A DNA stretch of 64,000 nt, from positions 576,650 through 640,649 of the forward strand of contig NZ_LNYT01000007.1 of the NCBI RefSeq assembly GCF_001468125.1. The letters run 5' to 3'. Position 1 is the stretch's first letter. Every line of letters begins with the position of its first letter. Below are positions 1-10,048 of this stretch, piece after piece. The notes beneath the pieces are model-generated. The model was given only the letters and a program-made list of their open reading frames with translations. It ran no database searches and was not told the origin of the DNA. Both the position numbers and the translations under genes were made by a program. This DNA comes from Legionella rubrilucens (lineage in GTDB: Bacteria > Pseudomonadota > Gammaproteobacteria > Legionellales > Legionellaceae).

Positions 1-1
1 T

Positions 2-328
2 AAAAGCCTGCAGAAACTGGGTGTGCAAATCGGGGTCGATCAGGTGGGGATTCATTTTTCGCCCATGCACTACCTGAATCAGTTGCCGTTGAATTACCTT
101 AAATTGCATGGCAGCCTGATTCAGGATATTCAGGAAAACCAGAACAAGCAGTTTTTTATTCATTATTTCAATGAAATGGCCAATACCCTCGATATTCGTG
201 TGATAGCCACCCAAATCGAGTCTGACAAGCAATGGCTGACATTAAAAAGCCTGAATCTGCACTGGGGACAGGGACAATATTTAGGCTCGGTTCATCCGAT
301 GACCGGTAAGAAAGCAGAACTTGACTAA
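2..328 (+). CDS. LapD-like degenerate EAL-domain protein (C-terminal fragment)
   Basis: The open frame is already running at the left edge, so only about the last 108 residues are visible. They match the end of an EAL domain: a segment shaped like [10 protein letters not shown]...LPVDYLKID is present but reads VDQVGIHFSP...LPLNYLKLHG, so the paired Asp and the KID residues needed for c-di-GMP hydrolysis are gone. Such decay is typical of LapD-type receptors, which bind c-di-GMP and hold the periplasmic protease LapG. The next gene, 70 bp downstream on the same strand, is a LapA-like adhesin with a LapG-type site, which supports the LapD reading. The membrane, HAMP and GGDEF parts expected upstream lie outside the window, so the full architecture is inferred. 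Another catalytically dead EAL protein is the alternative. Confidence 0.7.
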   Translation, partial: KSLQKLGVQIGVDQVGIHFSPMHYLNQLPLNYLKLHGSLIQDIQENQNKQFFIHYFNEMANTLDIRVIATQIESDKQWLTLKSLNLHWGQGQYLGSVHPMTGKKAELD

Positions 329-398
329 TAAATGACCAAATGGCCTGTGGATAGACTATATTAATAAAGTAACTGCTGCTTTTTAAGGTTTATCACAC

Positions 399-3300
399 AT
401 GGCTGTACAGACTGCATCCGGAGTGGTTCAGGGACTCGAAGGCATTCTGATTAAAAATTCTGGTAATGGACACAATGAGATGGTCAGGCTGGGTACCCCG
501 CTTCATGACGGGGATACCTTGGTTCTGCTAAGCGGTAACGCTTACATTCATCTCCTCACGGAGGATTTTCCCACCGCTTTGTCGCTGAACCAGCCGCTGC
601 ACATTGACGGCATTTCCCCTTTGCTCAAACCTTCGACCCCCGAATCGTTAATTGGCGATATCATTGATGAAGCGTTGGCGAAAGGGATTGATCCGACCTT
701 TATTCTTGAGGCATTGGCAGAGACTGCTGCAGGCCAGGAGCTTCTGGGTGAAGGGGGAAATTTCTTTATTCTTGATCCCATGTACGGTTTAGGCGCCGTG
801 ACTGCCGGTTACCCCACCATTGGCGTCAGCTTTGACAGCCAGGGCAGGGAAGATTACGTCACCCTGTTTGATGCGGACAGTTTATTAAGCGAGGTGGGGG
901 TACCTGGATTACCGCCAGGCGGTGAATTACCGCCTCCCTTCGAAGTGGATGCCAATCCGGTCGTGGTTGATGAAACGGCCGGCTTACAGACCGTCGTGCA
1001 GGGCTGGCAGTCCAATACGCCAAGCAGCGCGATAAGCGAGGTACGCCTGGATGCCGCTGATGGGCACTCAGCCGTCTGGAATGCGCAAACCAATACCCTG
1101 ACTGCTGCAGACGGTACCTGGGCCATCATCGTGCATCCTCCGGCTGGAGGTGTGGGCATTACCCTTGAGTTCAAGCAGCTTATGCCGGTACAACATGCCA
1201 ATCCCCAGGATCCCAATGATTTTATTACCGTTCCGGTCATCATGACCGCCACCCGCGAAGGGGATGGCGCCCGCGCCAGTAGCGATTTCACAGTGACCAT
1301 TTTTGATGATGGTCCGCGGATTGTGGGTACCGGCGAACAGGAAATCTTAAGGCTCAATGTCGATGAAAGTTTCATCCCGACGCAGGGCGCGGTGGATACG
1401 GCCGATTTTGCTTTCGCTTTTGCCAATCATTTTGATTTTGGCATGGACAATACCGCGGCTCATCCTGGCCATCTTGTTTATTCACTGGATCTTCTAAGCA
1501 ACCAGATCGGTTCAGGCCTGTACACCATTGACACGACTGCAGCAACGGGCAAAGGCACTGAAATTCAACTGGTGGATGATCAGGGGGTCATTCGCGGCAT
1601 GGCCAATGGATTGGAATATTTCACGATTAATGTTGATGCTGCCACGGGCGTTGTAACATTCACACAACATATATCCGTCTGGCATGGCGATGCGTTCGAT
1701 GCCAATGATTTATCCAGTTTAATCACGGAACAGGTCAACGATTTGTTTATCAGAGCCACCGCCATTGATGGCGACGGCGATTCGGTCAGCGACATCATCG
1801 GCCTCGGTAATGGTATTTTTTCCATTAATGACGATGGTCCTGCCATTACCATTGATGCCGTGCTGGAAGCACCGCGATTGAACGTCGATGAAACCCAGCT
1901 TGCGGTATCCGCCTCGGCTTCTGCGGATTACAGTCCGATTTTTGATATTCATCCGGGCGAGGATGGCTTAGGCCAGGTGAATTATTCTTTGGATGTCAAT
2001 GCTGCTGCCGGCACGGGCTCCGGGCTGTATTCGGTGGATTCGTCCCAACCGGATGGCAGGGGTCAGGAAATTCGTTTGGAACAGTTGAATGCCACTACCG
2101 TTGAAGGCAAGCTCAACAATGAGGTTTATTTCACCATTGCCATCGACAGTCAGAGCGGCGTGGTCACGTTCACGCAGCACATCAATGTCTGGCATGCCGA
2201 TACCCAAAATCCTGATGATGTTTCGACCCTTCATGCCGCCTTGGGCACTCTGGCTGTAGTGGCCACCGTCACGGATGCCGATGGCGATCAGGCGCAAAAC
2301 AGCGTCGATGTCAGCCAGGGATTTTTCGCCATTGATGACGATGGTCCTCGCTTAACCCATCAGACGGATACTGCACAGGTGGTTAATGAGGATGCCTTGC
2401 CCAATGGCAATGCCGATCCGGTGCAAACCCACACAATAACCGGCTCCCTGGACAGCCTGGTGGATTTTGGTGCCGATCATTCGGGCGGGTTTGAGTTGAG
2501 AACGGATTTTGCTGCGGTGCTTGACGCGATGGGATTAACCTCCCAGGGTGAGCCTCTCAGTTATGTGTCTCTTCTGAATGGTACGACAGCAAGCGTTGTT
2601 GCGCAGAATCAAGGCGGCGCGGTTATTTTTGATTTTACTCTGGATCAGGCGACAGGCAGCTACACGTTTACTCTGTCTGGGCCGCTGGATCATCCCTCTC
2701 CGCCAATCGCCACCGATGATGACACCCAATCCTTAGCCATTAACTTGGGCGCGGTGATCAATGCCGTGGACGGTGATGGCGACACCGTGTCTCTGGATGG
2801 CCGTTTTGGCGTCAATGTGCAGGACGATTTGCCCATTGCCGTCAATGACTGCGCCCCGGTTACAGAACCGGTTGCCAATCTGAACATTTACTACGTGGTG
2901 GATGTTTCAGGCAGCATGGGCGATCGCATCATCACCGATGACGGTCCGACAACGCGACTGGCTCTGGCCCGCGAAGCCCTGATTAATTTGACCAATCAAT
3001 ACGCGGATTACAACGGGGCGGTCATTATTACCATCGTGCCCTTCGCGTCAGGTAGCGGCAACACAGGCGCTTTTGCCACTGAAAAGTTTGATATTTTAAA
3101 CGGCGAACTTAACGAGGCCCTGGACTTTATCAGCGGTCTTGAAGTCAGTGAAAATCCCATACCGGGCTCAGGCACGGAATACAATGACGCGCTGAATATC
3201 ACGCGTGGTCTGCTGGAATCCGACATTGCGGTGACATCCCCCATCGCTGATTACCAGCATGTGGTGTATTTCCTCTCTGACGGTGTCCCGAATCCCGTCA

Positions 3301-5564
3301 CGGCCGGTGCGCCGGCAAGCTGGCAGACGTTCGTCGACACCAACGACATTAACGTGATTCCGGTCGGCATTGGCCAGTTTAATCCAGGACCTCTCGCGGC
3401 CGTGGGTAACAGCGGGGATGAAATTATTCAGGTGCTTGACCCGACTGATCTGGACGCGACACTGCAGCAGCAATTAAACAATGCCGTTAACGGCAATGTG
3501 CTGCAAAATGATGCCTTTGGCGGCGATGGCCCCCATGATCATCGCATTGTATCCATTACTGTCGACAATCAGACCTATCGTTTTGATGATCCTGGTGTCG
3601 TCAATGATGAGTTGACGGTGTTTGACGCGCTCGGCGGGGAATTAACCTTTAATTTTGCCACAGGCGACTACACCTACATTGCCGCCAACGTCAATCAGGA
3701 TGAACAAATCCAGATAGGCTATACCATTCAGGATGCCGATGGCGACCAGGACAATGCGTTGTTAACCATTAAAATTGACAATGTCGAGCCGCCCGAAATC
3801 ACCCTGCTCAGTAAAACCATCGAATTTACCCGCACGGAACAGGGGCAGCAGCCTTATGGTGATGCGGAAGTGGCAGAGTATTTATTACTGCAGGCTTTAG
3901 GCCGTGAAGGGCAGGTGGTCAGCGTGCCAGTCAATGGTGTGGATTTAACCAACACCTTCATTGAAATACCCACCCCGGTTCAAGTCAAATTCGTTTCCGA
4001 AGGCGCAGGCCATCAGAACATGGTGGGGTATTACCTCTACGATGCTGCCGGAAACATCATAGCCAATTCTGCGGGTCTCATCTGGCTTGATGCGTCTGCC
4101 GTGGTAACTTCCGGTGTTGGCGGTACGGATTTAATTGAAAATACCTTCAATGCCTTTGGTTTAAACCAATCGGACACGTTCAATATCCCAACGATTCCGG
4201 CCGGGCAGGGCATTGGGTTTTTCCTGATTGAGGACGGGGCTGATCTGGATAGAAACGGTGTGAACAATGTCAATGCCGTGACCATTAAAAATTTAGTCAC
4301 AAGCCAGGGCATCACGTCCATCGAGAACTTGAACAACCTCGTTTCCATTGACAATGGGCGGGTGAAAGTGGGCAATACTGAACTCATTGGTAATGTCTAT
4401 TTCAGTCACGACAAAAGCTTAAACACCGATGCCGCGTCATTTCCTGCAGGGCATGCCTTAAGCGGCGTGACGTTTGATCAGCAGGATCCGGCGCTTCTCG
4501 CCTACAGCGGTTTGCTCATTGTCGGTTTTGAAGATTTACAAAATGGCGGCGACAGGGATTACAACGACATCATTTTCAGTGTCGATCTCGGAGCCAATAT
4601 TCAAAACCTGACCACCGGCAGCGCCGCCATTGTGGACTCAGTCAGCGATCCAGACAGCCAGTTTTTAACCAAGGCTGTGGTCAGCAGCAGCGACTTTATT
4701 GCCGGCGATGCCATTAATCTCGTCTCTACCGCAGACGTTGTTTTTAACATGGGGCTGGGGCAGGTCACCATTAACCATGGCGGAGAGAATTACGTGCTGC
4801 AATTTCAGGATTTCGGCACAGGGAATAATTATGCCTACGTCTTTACTGCCTTAAATCCAAGCCAGCTCGTCCCGGTTGGCGCTTATGAACTCATGCTCAA
4901 AACCTTAACCTTTACGCCGGTAGCCAGTGAAGCCAGCGAAGGGGTGGTCAGGCATGTGCAGGTGTCAGTGATCGATGATACCGGTTTGGTGGATACTTCG
5001 GTCACGCAGTTTGGTGTGCAGATCAATGACACGCTGCCTATCAATCTCATTGATTTTAACGCCCAGGGTCATTTTGATTTTGGCGCCGGCAATGACGTGG
5101 TATTGATTCCCGACAACATGGATGGTTTAGGCAAGGTCAATGGTAATCAGGGGATAGATACTGTGCAGTTGAATCAGAACGGCATGAATTTAACCGCTCA
5201 GGAAATCACGGCTCATTTTGATTCGGGCTGGGAAAAGGTGGATATGACCGGCCATGGCCAAAATACCTTGAGCTTGACACTGGATTCCGTGCTGGCGCTG
5301 TCATCTGGCAGTGAACTTAATCTGGAGTTGAATAATGGGACTCAGGTTTCTGTTCTGCAAATCAAGGCCGATGGCGGGATGGCGGGGGATACGATCAACC
5401 TGCACAGCGCAGATGTTGAGGATGTCTCCAATTTATTGACTGCTCCTGCTCCGGGAGAGCAGTTATTCAAACTGACCAATGCAGCGGCTACGCAGGAAGC
5501 CTACGTTCATATTGTAAGTCCAACGCAGGAATTGCCGCAGGTGAATGTGACGGAAGGTGGATAA
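399..5564 (+). CDS. LapA-like type I-secreted adhesin with retention module, VWA and DUF4114
   Basis: A 1721-residue acidic, Asn/Asp/Gly-rich protein without an N-terminal Sec signal. Residues 1-80 resemble the retention module of LapA-type adhesins, and T109-A110-A111-G112 is the di-alanine motif cut by LapG proteases. Then come T1SS-143/DUF5801-type repeats, each ending in a DDGP motif (near residues 306, 479 and 648). A von Willebrand A domain starts near residue 830 with the MIDAS motif DVSGS. A DUF4114 domain (about 1240-1390) ends in DYNDIIFSVDL. The C-terminus has a single Gly/Asp segment (GAGNDVV) and a hydrophobic tail expected to be the type I secretion signal. Classical RTX nonapeptide arrays are absent and the protein is short for a LapA. 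Neighbouring LapD-like gene suggests c-di-GMP-controlled surface retention. No LapB/C/E transporter is in the window. ATG at 399 follows AAGG at a loose spacing. Confidence 0.85.
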   Translation: MAVQTASGVVQGLEGILIKNSGNGHNEMVRLGTPLHDGDTLVLLSGNAYIHLLTEDFPTALSLNQPLHIDGISPLLKPSTPESLIGDIIDEALAKGIDPTFILEALAETAAGQELLGEGGNFFILDPMYGLGAVTAGYPTIGVSFDSQGREDYVTLFDADSLLSEVGVPGLPPGGELPPPFEVDANPVVVDETAGLQTVVQGWQSNTPSSAISEVRLDAADGHSAVWNAQTNTLTAADGTWAIIVHPPAGGVGITLEFKQLMPVQHANPQDPNDFITVPVIMTATREGDGARASSDFTVTIFDDGPRIVGTGEQEILRLNVDESFIPTQGAVDTADFAFAFANHFDFGMDNTAAHPGHLVYSLDLLSNQIGSGLYTIDTTAATGKGTEIQLVDDQGVIRGMANGLEYFTINVDAATGVVTFTQHISVWHGDAFDANDLSSLITEQVNDLFIRATAIDGDGDSVSDIIGLGNGIFSINDDGPAITIDAVLEAPRLNVDETQLAVSASASADYSPIFDIHPGEDGLGQVNYSLDVNAAAGTGSGLYSVDSSQPDGRGQEIRLEQLNATTVEGKLNNEVYFTIAIDSQSGVVTFTQHINVWHADTQNPDDVSTLHAALGTLAVVATVTDADGDQAQNSVDVSQGFFAIDDDGPRLTHQTDTAQVVNEDALPNGNADPVQTHTITGSLDSLVDFGADHSGGFELRTDFAAVLDAMGLTSQGEPLSYVSLLNGTTASVVAQNQGGAVIFDFTLDQATGSYTFTLSGPLDHPSPPIATDDDTQSLAINLGAVINAVDGDGDTVSLDGRFGVNVQDDLPIAVNDCAPVTEPVANLNIYYVVDVSGSMGDRIITDDGPTTRLALAREALINLTNQYADYNGAVIITIVPFASGSGNTGAFATEKFDILNGELNEALDFISGLEVSENPIPGSGTEYNDALNITRGLLESDIAVTSPIADYQHVVYFLSDGVPNPVTAGAPASWQTFVDTNDINVIPVGIGQFNPGPLAAVGNSGDEIIQVLDPTDLDATLQQQLNNAVNGNVLQNDAFGGDGPHDHRIVSITVDNQTYRFDDPGVVNDELTVFDALGGELTFNFATGDYTYIAANVNQDEQIQIGYTIQDADGDQDNALLTIKIDNVEPPEITLLSKTIEFTRTEQGQQPYGDAEVAEYLLLQALGREGQVVSVPVNGVDLTNTFIEIPTPVQVKFVSEGAGHQNMVGYYLYDAAGNIIANSAGLIWLDASAVVTSGVGGTDLIENTFNAFGLNQSDTFNIPTIPAGQGIGFFLIEDGADLDRNGVNNVNAVTIKNLVTSQGITSIENLNNLVSIDNGRVKVGNTELIGNVYFSHDKSLNTDAASFPAGHALSGVTFDQQDPALLAYSGLLIVGFEDLQNGGDRDYNDIIFSVDLGANIQNLTTGSAAIVDSVSDPDSQFLTKAVVSSSDFIAGDAINLVSTADVVFNMGLGQVTINHGGENYVLQFQDFGTGNNYAYVFTALNPSQLVPVGAYELMLKTLTFTPVASEASEGVVRHVQVSVIDDTGLVDTSVTQFGVQINDTLPINLIDFNAQGHFDFGAGNDVVLIPDNMDGLGKVNGNQGIDTVQLNQNGMNLTAQEITAHFDSGWEKVDMTGHGQNTLSLTLDSVLALSSGSELNLELNNGTQVSVLQIKADGGMAGDTINLHSADVEDVSNLLTAPAPGEQLFKLTNAAATQEAYVHIVSPTQELPQVNVTEGG

Positions 5565-5566
5565 TA

Positions 5567-5581
5567 GCGCGGGAATCGCGC
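5567..5581. terminator. short GC hairpin between convergent genes
   Basis: GCGCG-GGAAT-CGCGC forms a 5-bp stem in the 23-bp gap between the adhesin stop and the convergent glutaminase stop. It has no T-run on either side, so it may be only a weak bidirectional stop. Confidence 0.35.
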
Positions 5582-5587
5582 CTGGTG

Positions 5588-6520
5588 CTAAGGCAAGGCA
5601 AAATGCCAGTTCATGGCTTTGGACAATCCTTCCAGCATGATTTCACCGCGAATGCTGTTGCCTTTCGGATTGACGCGCGGGCTTAAGACGACAATGCCCG
5701 CTTTTCCAGGCACGGAGGCAATGGTATAACCGGAAACACCGCTTTTCGCCGGCATGCCGGTGCGAACCATGTGCGTGCCAGTTTCATCATACAGGCCGCA
5801 GGTAGCCATAATGGCCAGCGTGATTTTACAGGTTTCAAGGGAAATGACCTGTTCGCCCGTTTCCGGATTTCGCCCTCCATTAGCCAGCATCGTCGGTAAA
5901 AACAGCATTTGTTCAAGCATGGCTTCATAAGAACACAGGGCGAAATACAAATCGAGGGTTTCAATCACGTCGGTTCCCAGATTGTTGCGGCTCTTTAAGA
6001 GATACGCCAGGGAGCGGTTGCGATTGCCAGTGCGTTTTTCCGAAGCAAAGACCAGGGGATTCATTGTTAGTCGTTGATTAAAGAGTTTTTGTATCCAGTG
6101 TTCAAGCCAGGCAAACTGCTGCTCGCCCGTACCGGGAATACGCGAACACAGTGTAATGGCGCCGGCATTGAGCATGGGGTTCGAAGGTTTGGGGCCAAAT
6201 TGCTCAAGGCGGGTAATGGAGGCGAAATCATCGCCTGAGGGTTCGACTTTCACCCACTCAAACACCTGTTCAAAGCCAAACTCTTCCAGCAGACCAATTA
6301 AAGGCACCATTTTACCGGTACTTTGCAGGGTGACCGGTTGCAGCGGGTGATTGCTGTAAGACAACGGGCTTTCTCCCAGAGGATGCACGGCAATGGCTGT
6401 CAAATCCTGGTTCACATTGGCAAGCTCGGGAATGTAATCCGCTGTTTTTCCTTCCTGATTCAATTCCGCCTGATGAACCAGTTCTTCCAAGACCTTGATA
6501 TTAATCAATTTTGTTGACAT
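5588..6520 (-). CDS. glsA: glutaminase (beta-lactamase-fold, GlsA family)
   Basis: 310 residues, the usual size of bacterial GlsA, which hydrolyses L-glutamine to glutamate and ammonia in the cytoplasm. The SxxK catalytic motif appears as QSTGK, followed by the conserved SGDDFASI and NPMLNAGAI segments and, near the C-terminus, the MPAKSGVSGY loop that carries the second conserved Ser-Gly motif. The usual SGVGGG there reads SGVSGY, a mild departure. The start ATG follows AAGGG at 4 nt. It stands alone, convergent with the adhesin and divergent from the pilin gene, with its own promoter. In Legionella, which lives on amino acids, a glutaminase fits central nitrogen and carbon supply and possibly acid resistance (inference). 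Confidence 0.9.
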   Translation of the reverse strand: MSTKLINIKVLEELVHQAELNQEGKTADYIPELANVNQDLTAIAVHPLGESPLSYSNHPLQPVTLQSTGKMVPLIGLLEEFGFEQVFEWVKVEPSGDDFASITRLEQFGPKPSNPMLNAGAITLCSRIPGTGEQQFAWLEHWIQKLFNQRLTMNPLVFASEKRTGNRNRSLAYLLKSRNNLGTDVIETLDLYFALCSYEAMLEQMLFLPTMLANGGRNPETGEQVISLETCKITLAIMATCGLYDETGTHMVRTGMPAKSGVSGYTIASVPGKAGIVVLSPRVNPKGNSIRGEIMLEGLSKAMNWHFALP

Positions 6521-6546
6521 AAGACCCTTGAGATCGAAAATCAGCC

Positions 6547-6575
6547 ATTATGCTAAATTTAGCACAGTAAAACAA
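6547..6575 (-). promoter_or_regulatory. glsA sigma-70 promoter with a palindrome in the spacer
   Basis: On the minus strand TTGTTT (6570-6575) and CATAAT (6547-6552) are separated by 17 bp. A perfect 14-bp palindrome TGCTAAATTTAGCA (6551-6564) fills much of the spacer and touches the -10, a position where a bound dimeric repressor would block polymerase. The element lies 27-55 bp upstream of the glsA ATG. The regulator is unknown. Confidence 0.55.
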
Positions 6576-6636
6576 ATTAATTTTCAGCCCGTTTGTTGTT
6601 TTGTCAAATTGGGTGCGCGGCTTCGCTCAAAGAGTA

Positions 6637-6655
6637 AAATAATGTGCTATTATTT
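6637..6655. repeat. AT-rich inverted repeat upstream of the pseudopilin gene
   Basis: AAATAAT-gtgct-ATTATTT, a perfect 7-bp inverted repeat 65-83 bp upstream of the pilin ATG in the divergent glsA/pilin region. It could be an operator or a hairpin; nothing else supports a specific role. Confidence 0.35.
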
Positions 6656-6719
6656 AACTTGTTGAGGAGATAATAATCAAAATACAGTTTAAAGTAATAG
6701 CATTAAAATAAGGTATGGA

Positions 6720-7226
6720 ATGCTAAAAACAAAACTGGGTTTACTACCAGGTAGATCATGTTACCGGCCGAAATTAAAAAAAGAAAAAGGCTATACGATT
6801 TTTGAGCTGATGCTGGCTGCCGGCATTGTCGGCGTTCTGGCCGTTATATTTATTCCAAGTTATTTTCGTTATGTGACACGGGTCAATATGACCACCGCCA
6901 CAGCCGATATCAAGACGGTTGAAATGGCTATCGAAAAATACTACGGTGAAAACAACCAATACCCCCCTGATCTTGCCACCCTGGGCATCGCCCTGAGAGA
7001 CCCCTGGGGCAACCCTTATCGTTATTTGAACATTTTAAACGGCGGTCCTGCAGCAAAAGGGATGGCCAGAAAAGATAAAAATCTTGTTCCTATTAATTCG
7101 GACTATGATTTATATAGCAGCGGTGAGGATGGCGCTTCGGTATCCCCCTTGACGGCCAAGGCCAGTCAGGATGATGTTGTGCGAGCGAACAACGGAGCTT
7201 ACATTGGTCCTGCTGCTGATTATTAA
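6720..7226 (+). CDS. GspG-like type II/IV pseudopilin
   Basis: A 168-residue prepilin-like protein. The cleavage motif is KEKG-YTIFELM with Gly24 before the cut and Glu at +5 of the mature protein, followed by a hydrophobic helix of about 20 residues and a long amphipathic helix. The globular part has DPWGNPYRY and, later, SDYDLYSSGEDG, both features of GspG-type major pseudopilins (the second is the calcium-site region). The 23-residue leader is long for the family; the ATG is preceded by AAGG at 7-8 nt and no closer in-frame ATG exists. It is not in a gsp/lsp cluster; instead it sits 14 bp upstream of a GGDEF-EAL gene, probably in one transcript. Whether it joins the type II secretion or type IV pilus machine cannot be told from sequence. 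Confidence 0.8.
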   Translation: MLKTKLGLLPGRSCYRPKLKKEKGYTIFELMLAAGIVGVLAVIFIPSYFRYVTRVNMTTATADIKTVEMAIEKYYGENNQYPPDLATLGIALRDPWGNPYRYLNILNGGPAAKGMARKDKNLVPINSDYDLYSSGEDGASVSPLTAKASQDDVVRANNGAYIGPAADY

Positions 7227-7240
7227 GCAAGGATTAGTCT

Positions 7241-10048
7241 ATGCAGACGGAAAGGCATTTCTTTCACAGCAGGGTCGCGAGGCGGATATTTTTATTGTTC
7301 GTTCTTTCCGCTTTAATTCCCATCGTCATTCTGGCCATTTTCCAGATTGCTCAGTTCAACCAGCAGGTTAAAGCCAACGAAGAAATTGCTGCACGAAAAG
7401 AGGTCAAAAGCCTTGGCATGGAGTTGGCCGGTACACTCTTTGAGCTTGGCGATCAAGTCGACTCGTTGGGGAAAAGCCTTGCCAATCTCAGCGAAAACGA
7501 GATTGTCACCGCAAAGGATAAACTGGTCAAAGCGGTACCTGGTTTCACCACCTTATCCATTAAAACCTCTGAGGGTAAGGTCATCCGTCTCACGGAAAAG
7601 CCGTCACCCATTCCTTTCCCTGCGATGAACTTAAATCCCGGTGATTGCAAATTGTTCTATTTTTCAGCAACAGGGCCTGCGAAGGGTCTCTATTTTGTCT
7701 GTCGGCCTAATCCCGCTTACGTTTTATTAGGCCAGGCGGATGAGCGTAAGCTATGGAACCTCTCGTTAAGCAACGACGACAACTTATTGTGGATTGTCGA
7801 TGGCGAGGGGCAGGTGGTTTTCAGTAACACCAAAGAGCCGCTGCCGGTTAACTACCGCGTCGTCAAACAAACGCACACGCGTACCTTATCGAAAGAGCTC
7901 AATAATCAACCCTATTACGTGGCTTATTGGAGCCTTTTTCTTGATTACCGACTGCAGGGTAAAACCTGGGCTATTGTGCTTGCCCAGCCCAAATTAAGTT
8001 TCATCGCTCAGGCGAAATTTTTTGAAATTTTTCTACCGACCACCGTTTTAGCCTTGCTTTTAACCATGTTTTTAAGCCAGTCGCAAATCAGACGCTACCT
8101 GACCCCGCTTGAGCAATTAACGGATGCTACCCGCCGCCTGTCCAAACAGGATTTTGCCCCCACGCCGGTGATGAAGAGCAATGATGAATTTGAAGAGTTG
8201 GGTGATGCCTTTAATTCCATGTCCAGCCAGTTAAACCAGCAGTTTAAAGCCATGTCGATTATGTCAATGCTGGATCAGGCGATCGTGGACAAAGCGAGTG
8301 TGCGCCGTGTGGTTGATATTCTGCACAGCCGTTTAAATGAGCTGGTACAGTATGACTGGTTGTTAATTGGTTTAGTGAAAGGTAAAACCAGGAAATCAGT
8401 GCGGATTTTTTTCGACAGCAAGACCGCAGTACCCGCTCCGCAGGAACCTGTACCCACTACCTCGGATGAACTGGCGCGTTACAGCCACTCACCGGAACTG
8501 ACCTTAACCCTGCCTGAGGACGATGCGCCTTCCTTCCTTTCCTGGTTTAAAGTGAAACAAGCGCATTTCATTCTTTTTCCCATCATTCATAATGATCAGC
8601 CGGCCTCGATCGTCTGCCTCGGTTTTGGTGATAAAAAAAGGCGCGATGACTGTGATACGCAGCCTCTGCACGATATTTTTCACCGCCTGTCGGTGGCTTT
8701 TACCCAGAATGAATGGCAGGAAAAATTATATCATCAGGCTCATTATGATGATTTGACGCAATTACCCAATCGTCTGGTGCTGCGCCAGCAATTAAGCGAG
8801 GTGCTGAAGCGCAGTGAGGAAGAAGGCGTTTATTGTCTGTTGATGTTTATTGATCTGGATAATTTTAAAGACATCAATGACTCGCTGGGGCATGGTGTGG
8901 GCGATCTGTTTTTAAGTCATGTGGCAAAAACCATGGCCAACTGCATTCGGGACAGAGGGCTGTTGAGCCGTTTGGGCGGCGATGAATTCACGGTACTGGT
9001 GGGGGATTTACCGACCCCTCAGCAGGCGAGAAGGACAGCGACTGAACTGGCTGAAGACCTGCTAGAAGCTCTGGACAAACCGTTCAGAATAGGGGAGGAG
9101 GAGTTTATTGGGTCTGCAAGCATTGGTATTGTTATCCGCTCCACGCAGAATACCGGGGATGATTTGTTAAAATGCGCCGACATGTCCATGTATCAGGCGA
9201 AGAAAGGCGGCAAACACCGTTATGTTTTCTTCAGCGATGAGCTTGAAAAGCAGGTGATTGAACGCAATCAAATCCTTCAGGATTTAAATCTGGCCCTCAA
9301 GGAAAATCAGTTCGTCCTCTATTTTCAACCCCAGGTCGATGCCGCGAGCGGTAAACTGGTCAGTGCCGAAGTGCTGCTGCGCTGGCTTCATCCCAAGCGC
9401 GGCTTGTTGACTCCTCGGGTGTTTATCGCGCTGGCGGAGGAGACGAATAGCATCAACGTCATTGGTGAGTGGGTCATGCGGGCAGCCTGCCAGCAGATCA
9501 AACAATGGCAGAAACAGGGGATTGTGGTGCCTCCTATCGGCGTTAATCTGGCCGCCAGACAATTTACTCAGGATAACCTGTGCGAGTTACTCGTGTGCTG
9601 CGTGAGGGAGTCGGGGTTGGCTCCCGCTCAAATTGAATTGGAAATCACTGAAAGTACGTTAATCGATAATTTCCATCAATCCATTGCCATCATGAATGAG
9701 TTGAAGACGGCGGGATTTAAATTGGCGCTCGATGATTTTGGTACTGGCTACTCGTCCATGAGTTATCTTAAAAAGATGCCCATTGATGTCATGAAAATTG
9801 ATCAAATTTTCATTGCCGATTTACTGACCAATCAGAAAAATTACAGTATTGTACGGGCTATCATCACCCTGGCGCAAAGCCTCGGTTTAAAACTGATTGC
9901 TGAGGGGATTGAAGAAAAACCGCAGGGCGACTTGCTTTGTCAGATGGGCTGTTTCATTCATCAGGGGTACTATTACAGCAGACCTATCCCGGCACAGGAT
10001 TTTTTTGAAAAATACCTGGCGTCGCAATTAACCGTTCTTCCCCATTAA
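7241..10048 (+). CDS. membrane sensor GGDEF-EAL protein (c-di-GMP turnover)
   Basis: 935 residues. An N-terminal membrane helix (about 15-37), a periplasmic sensor region, a second helix (about 262-285), a HAMP-like linker, a GAF-like segment, then GGDEF and EAL domains. The GGDEF motif is intact (SRLGGDEF, near residue 578), so diguanylate cyclase activity is possible. The inhibitory RxxD site is degenerate: R at -9 but Gly at -6. In the EAL domain the signature is EVLLRW rather than EALLRW, while DDFGTGYSS and MKIDQIF are kept, so phosphodiesterase activity also remains possible. ATG follows AAGGA at 7 nt. It lies 14 bp behind the pseudopilin gene and its 3' end overlaps convergent trpC by 21 bp, an unusual tail-to-tail overlap. 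Confidence 0.9.
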   Translation: MQTERHFFHSRVARRIFLLFVLSALIPIVILAIFQIAQFNQQVKANEEIAARKEVKSLGMELAGTLFELGDQVDSLGKSLANLSENEIVTAKDKLVKAVPGFTTLSIKTSEGKVIRLTEKPSPIPFPAMNLNPGDCKLFYFSATGPAKGLYFVCRPNPAYVLLGQADERKLWNLSLSNDDNLLWIVDGEGQVVFSNTKEPLPVNYRVVKQTHTRTLSKELNNQPYYVAYWSLFLDYRLQGKTWAIVLAQPKLSFIAQAKFFEIFLPTTVLALLLTMFLSQSQIRRYLTPLEQLTDATRRLSKQDFAPTPVMKSNDEFEELGDAFNSMSSQLNQQFKAMSIMSMLDQAIVDKASVRRVVDILHSRLNELVQYDWLLIGLVKGKTRKSVRIFFDSKTAVPAPQEPVPTTSDELARYSHSPELTLTLPEDDAPSFLSWFKVKQAHFILFPIIHNDQPASIVCLGFGDKKRRDDCDTQPLHDIFHRLSVAFTQNEWQEKLYHQAHYDDLTQLPNRLVLRQQLSEVLKRSEEEGVYCLLMFIDLDNFKDINDSLGHGVGDLFLSHVAKTMANCIRDRGLLSRLGGDEFTVLVGDLPTPQQARRTATELAEDLLEALDKPFRIGEEEFIGSASIGIVIRSTQNTGDDLLKCADMSMYQAKKGGKHRYVFFSDELEKQVIERNQILQDLNLALKENQFVLYFQPQVDAASGKLVSAEVLLRWLHPKRGLLTPRVFIALAEETNSINVIGEWVMRAACQQIKQWQKQGIVVPPIGVNLAARQFTQDNLCELLVCCVRESGLAPAQIELEITESTLIDNFHQSIAIMNELKTAGFKLALDDFGTGYSSMSYLKKMPIDVMKIDQIFIADLLTNQKNYSIVRAIITLAQSLGLKLIAEGIEEKPQGDLLCQMGCFIHQGYYYSRPIPAQDFFEKYLASQLTVLPH

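Noticed and set aside
854..1426. Long minus-strand reading frame inside the adhesin gene
   Set aside because: It is antisense to a clearly coding repeat protein, has no ribosome site and no recognisable family.
5038..5564. Classical RTX calcium-binding array in the adhesin C-terminus
   Set aside because: Only one GAGND-like unit is present; no repeated nonapeptides.
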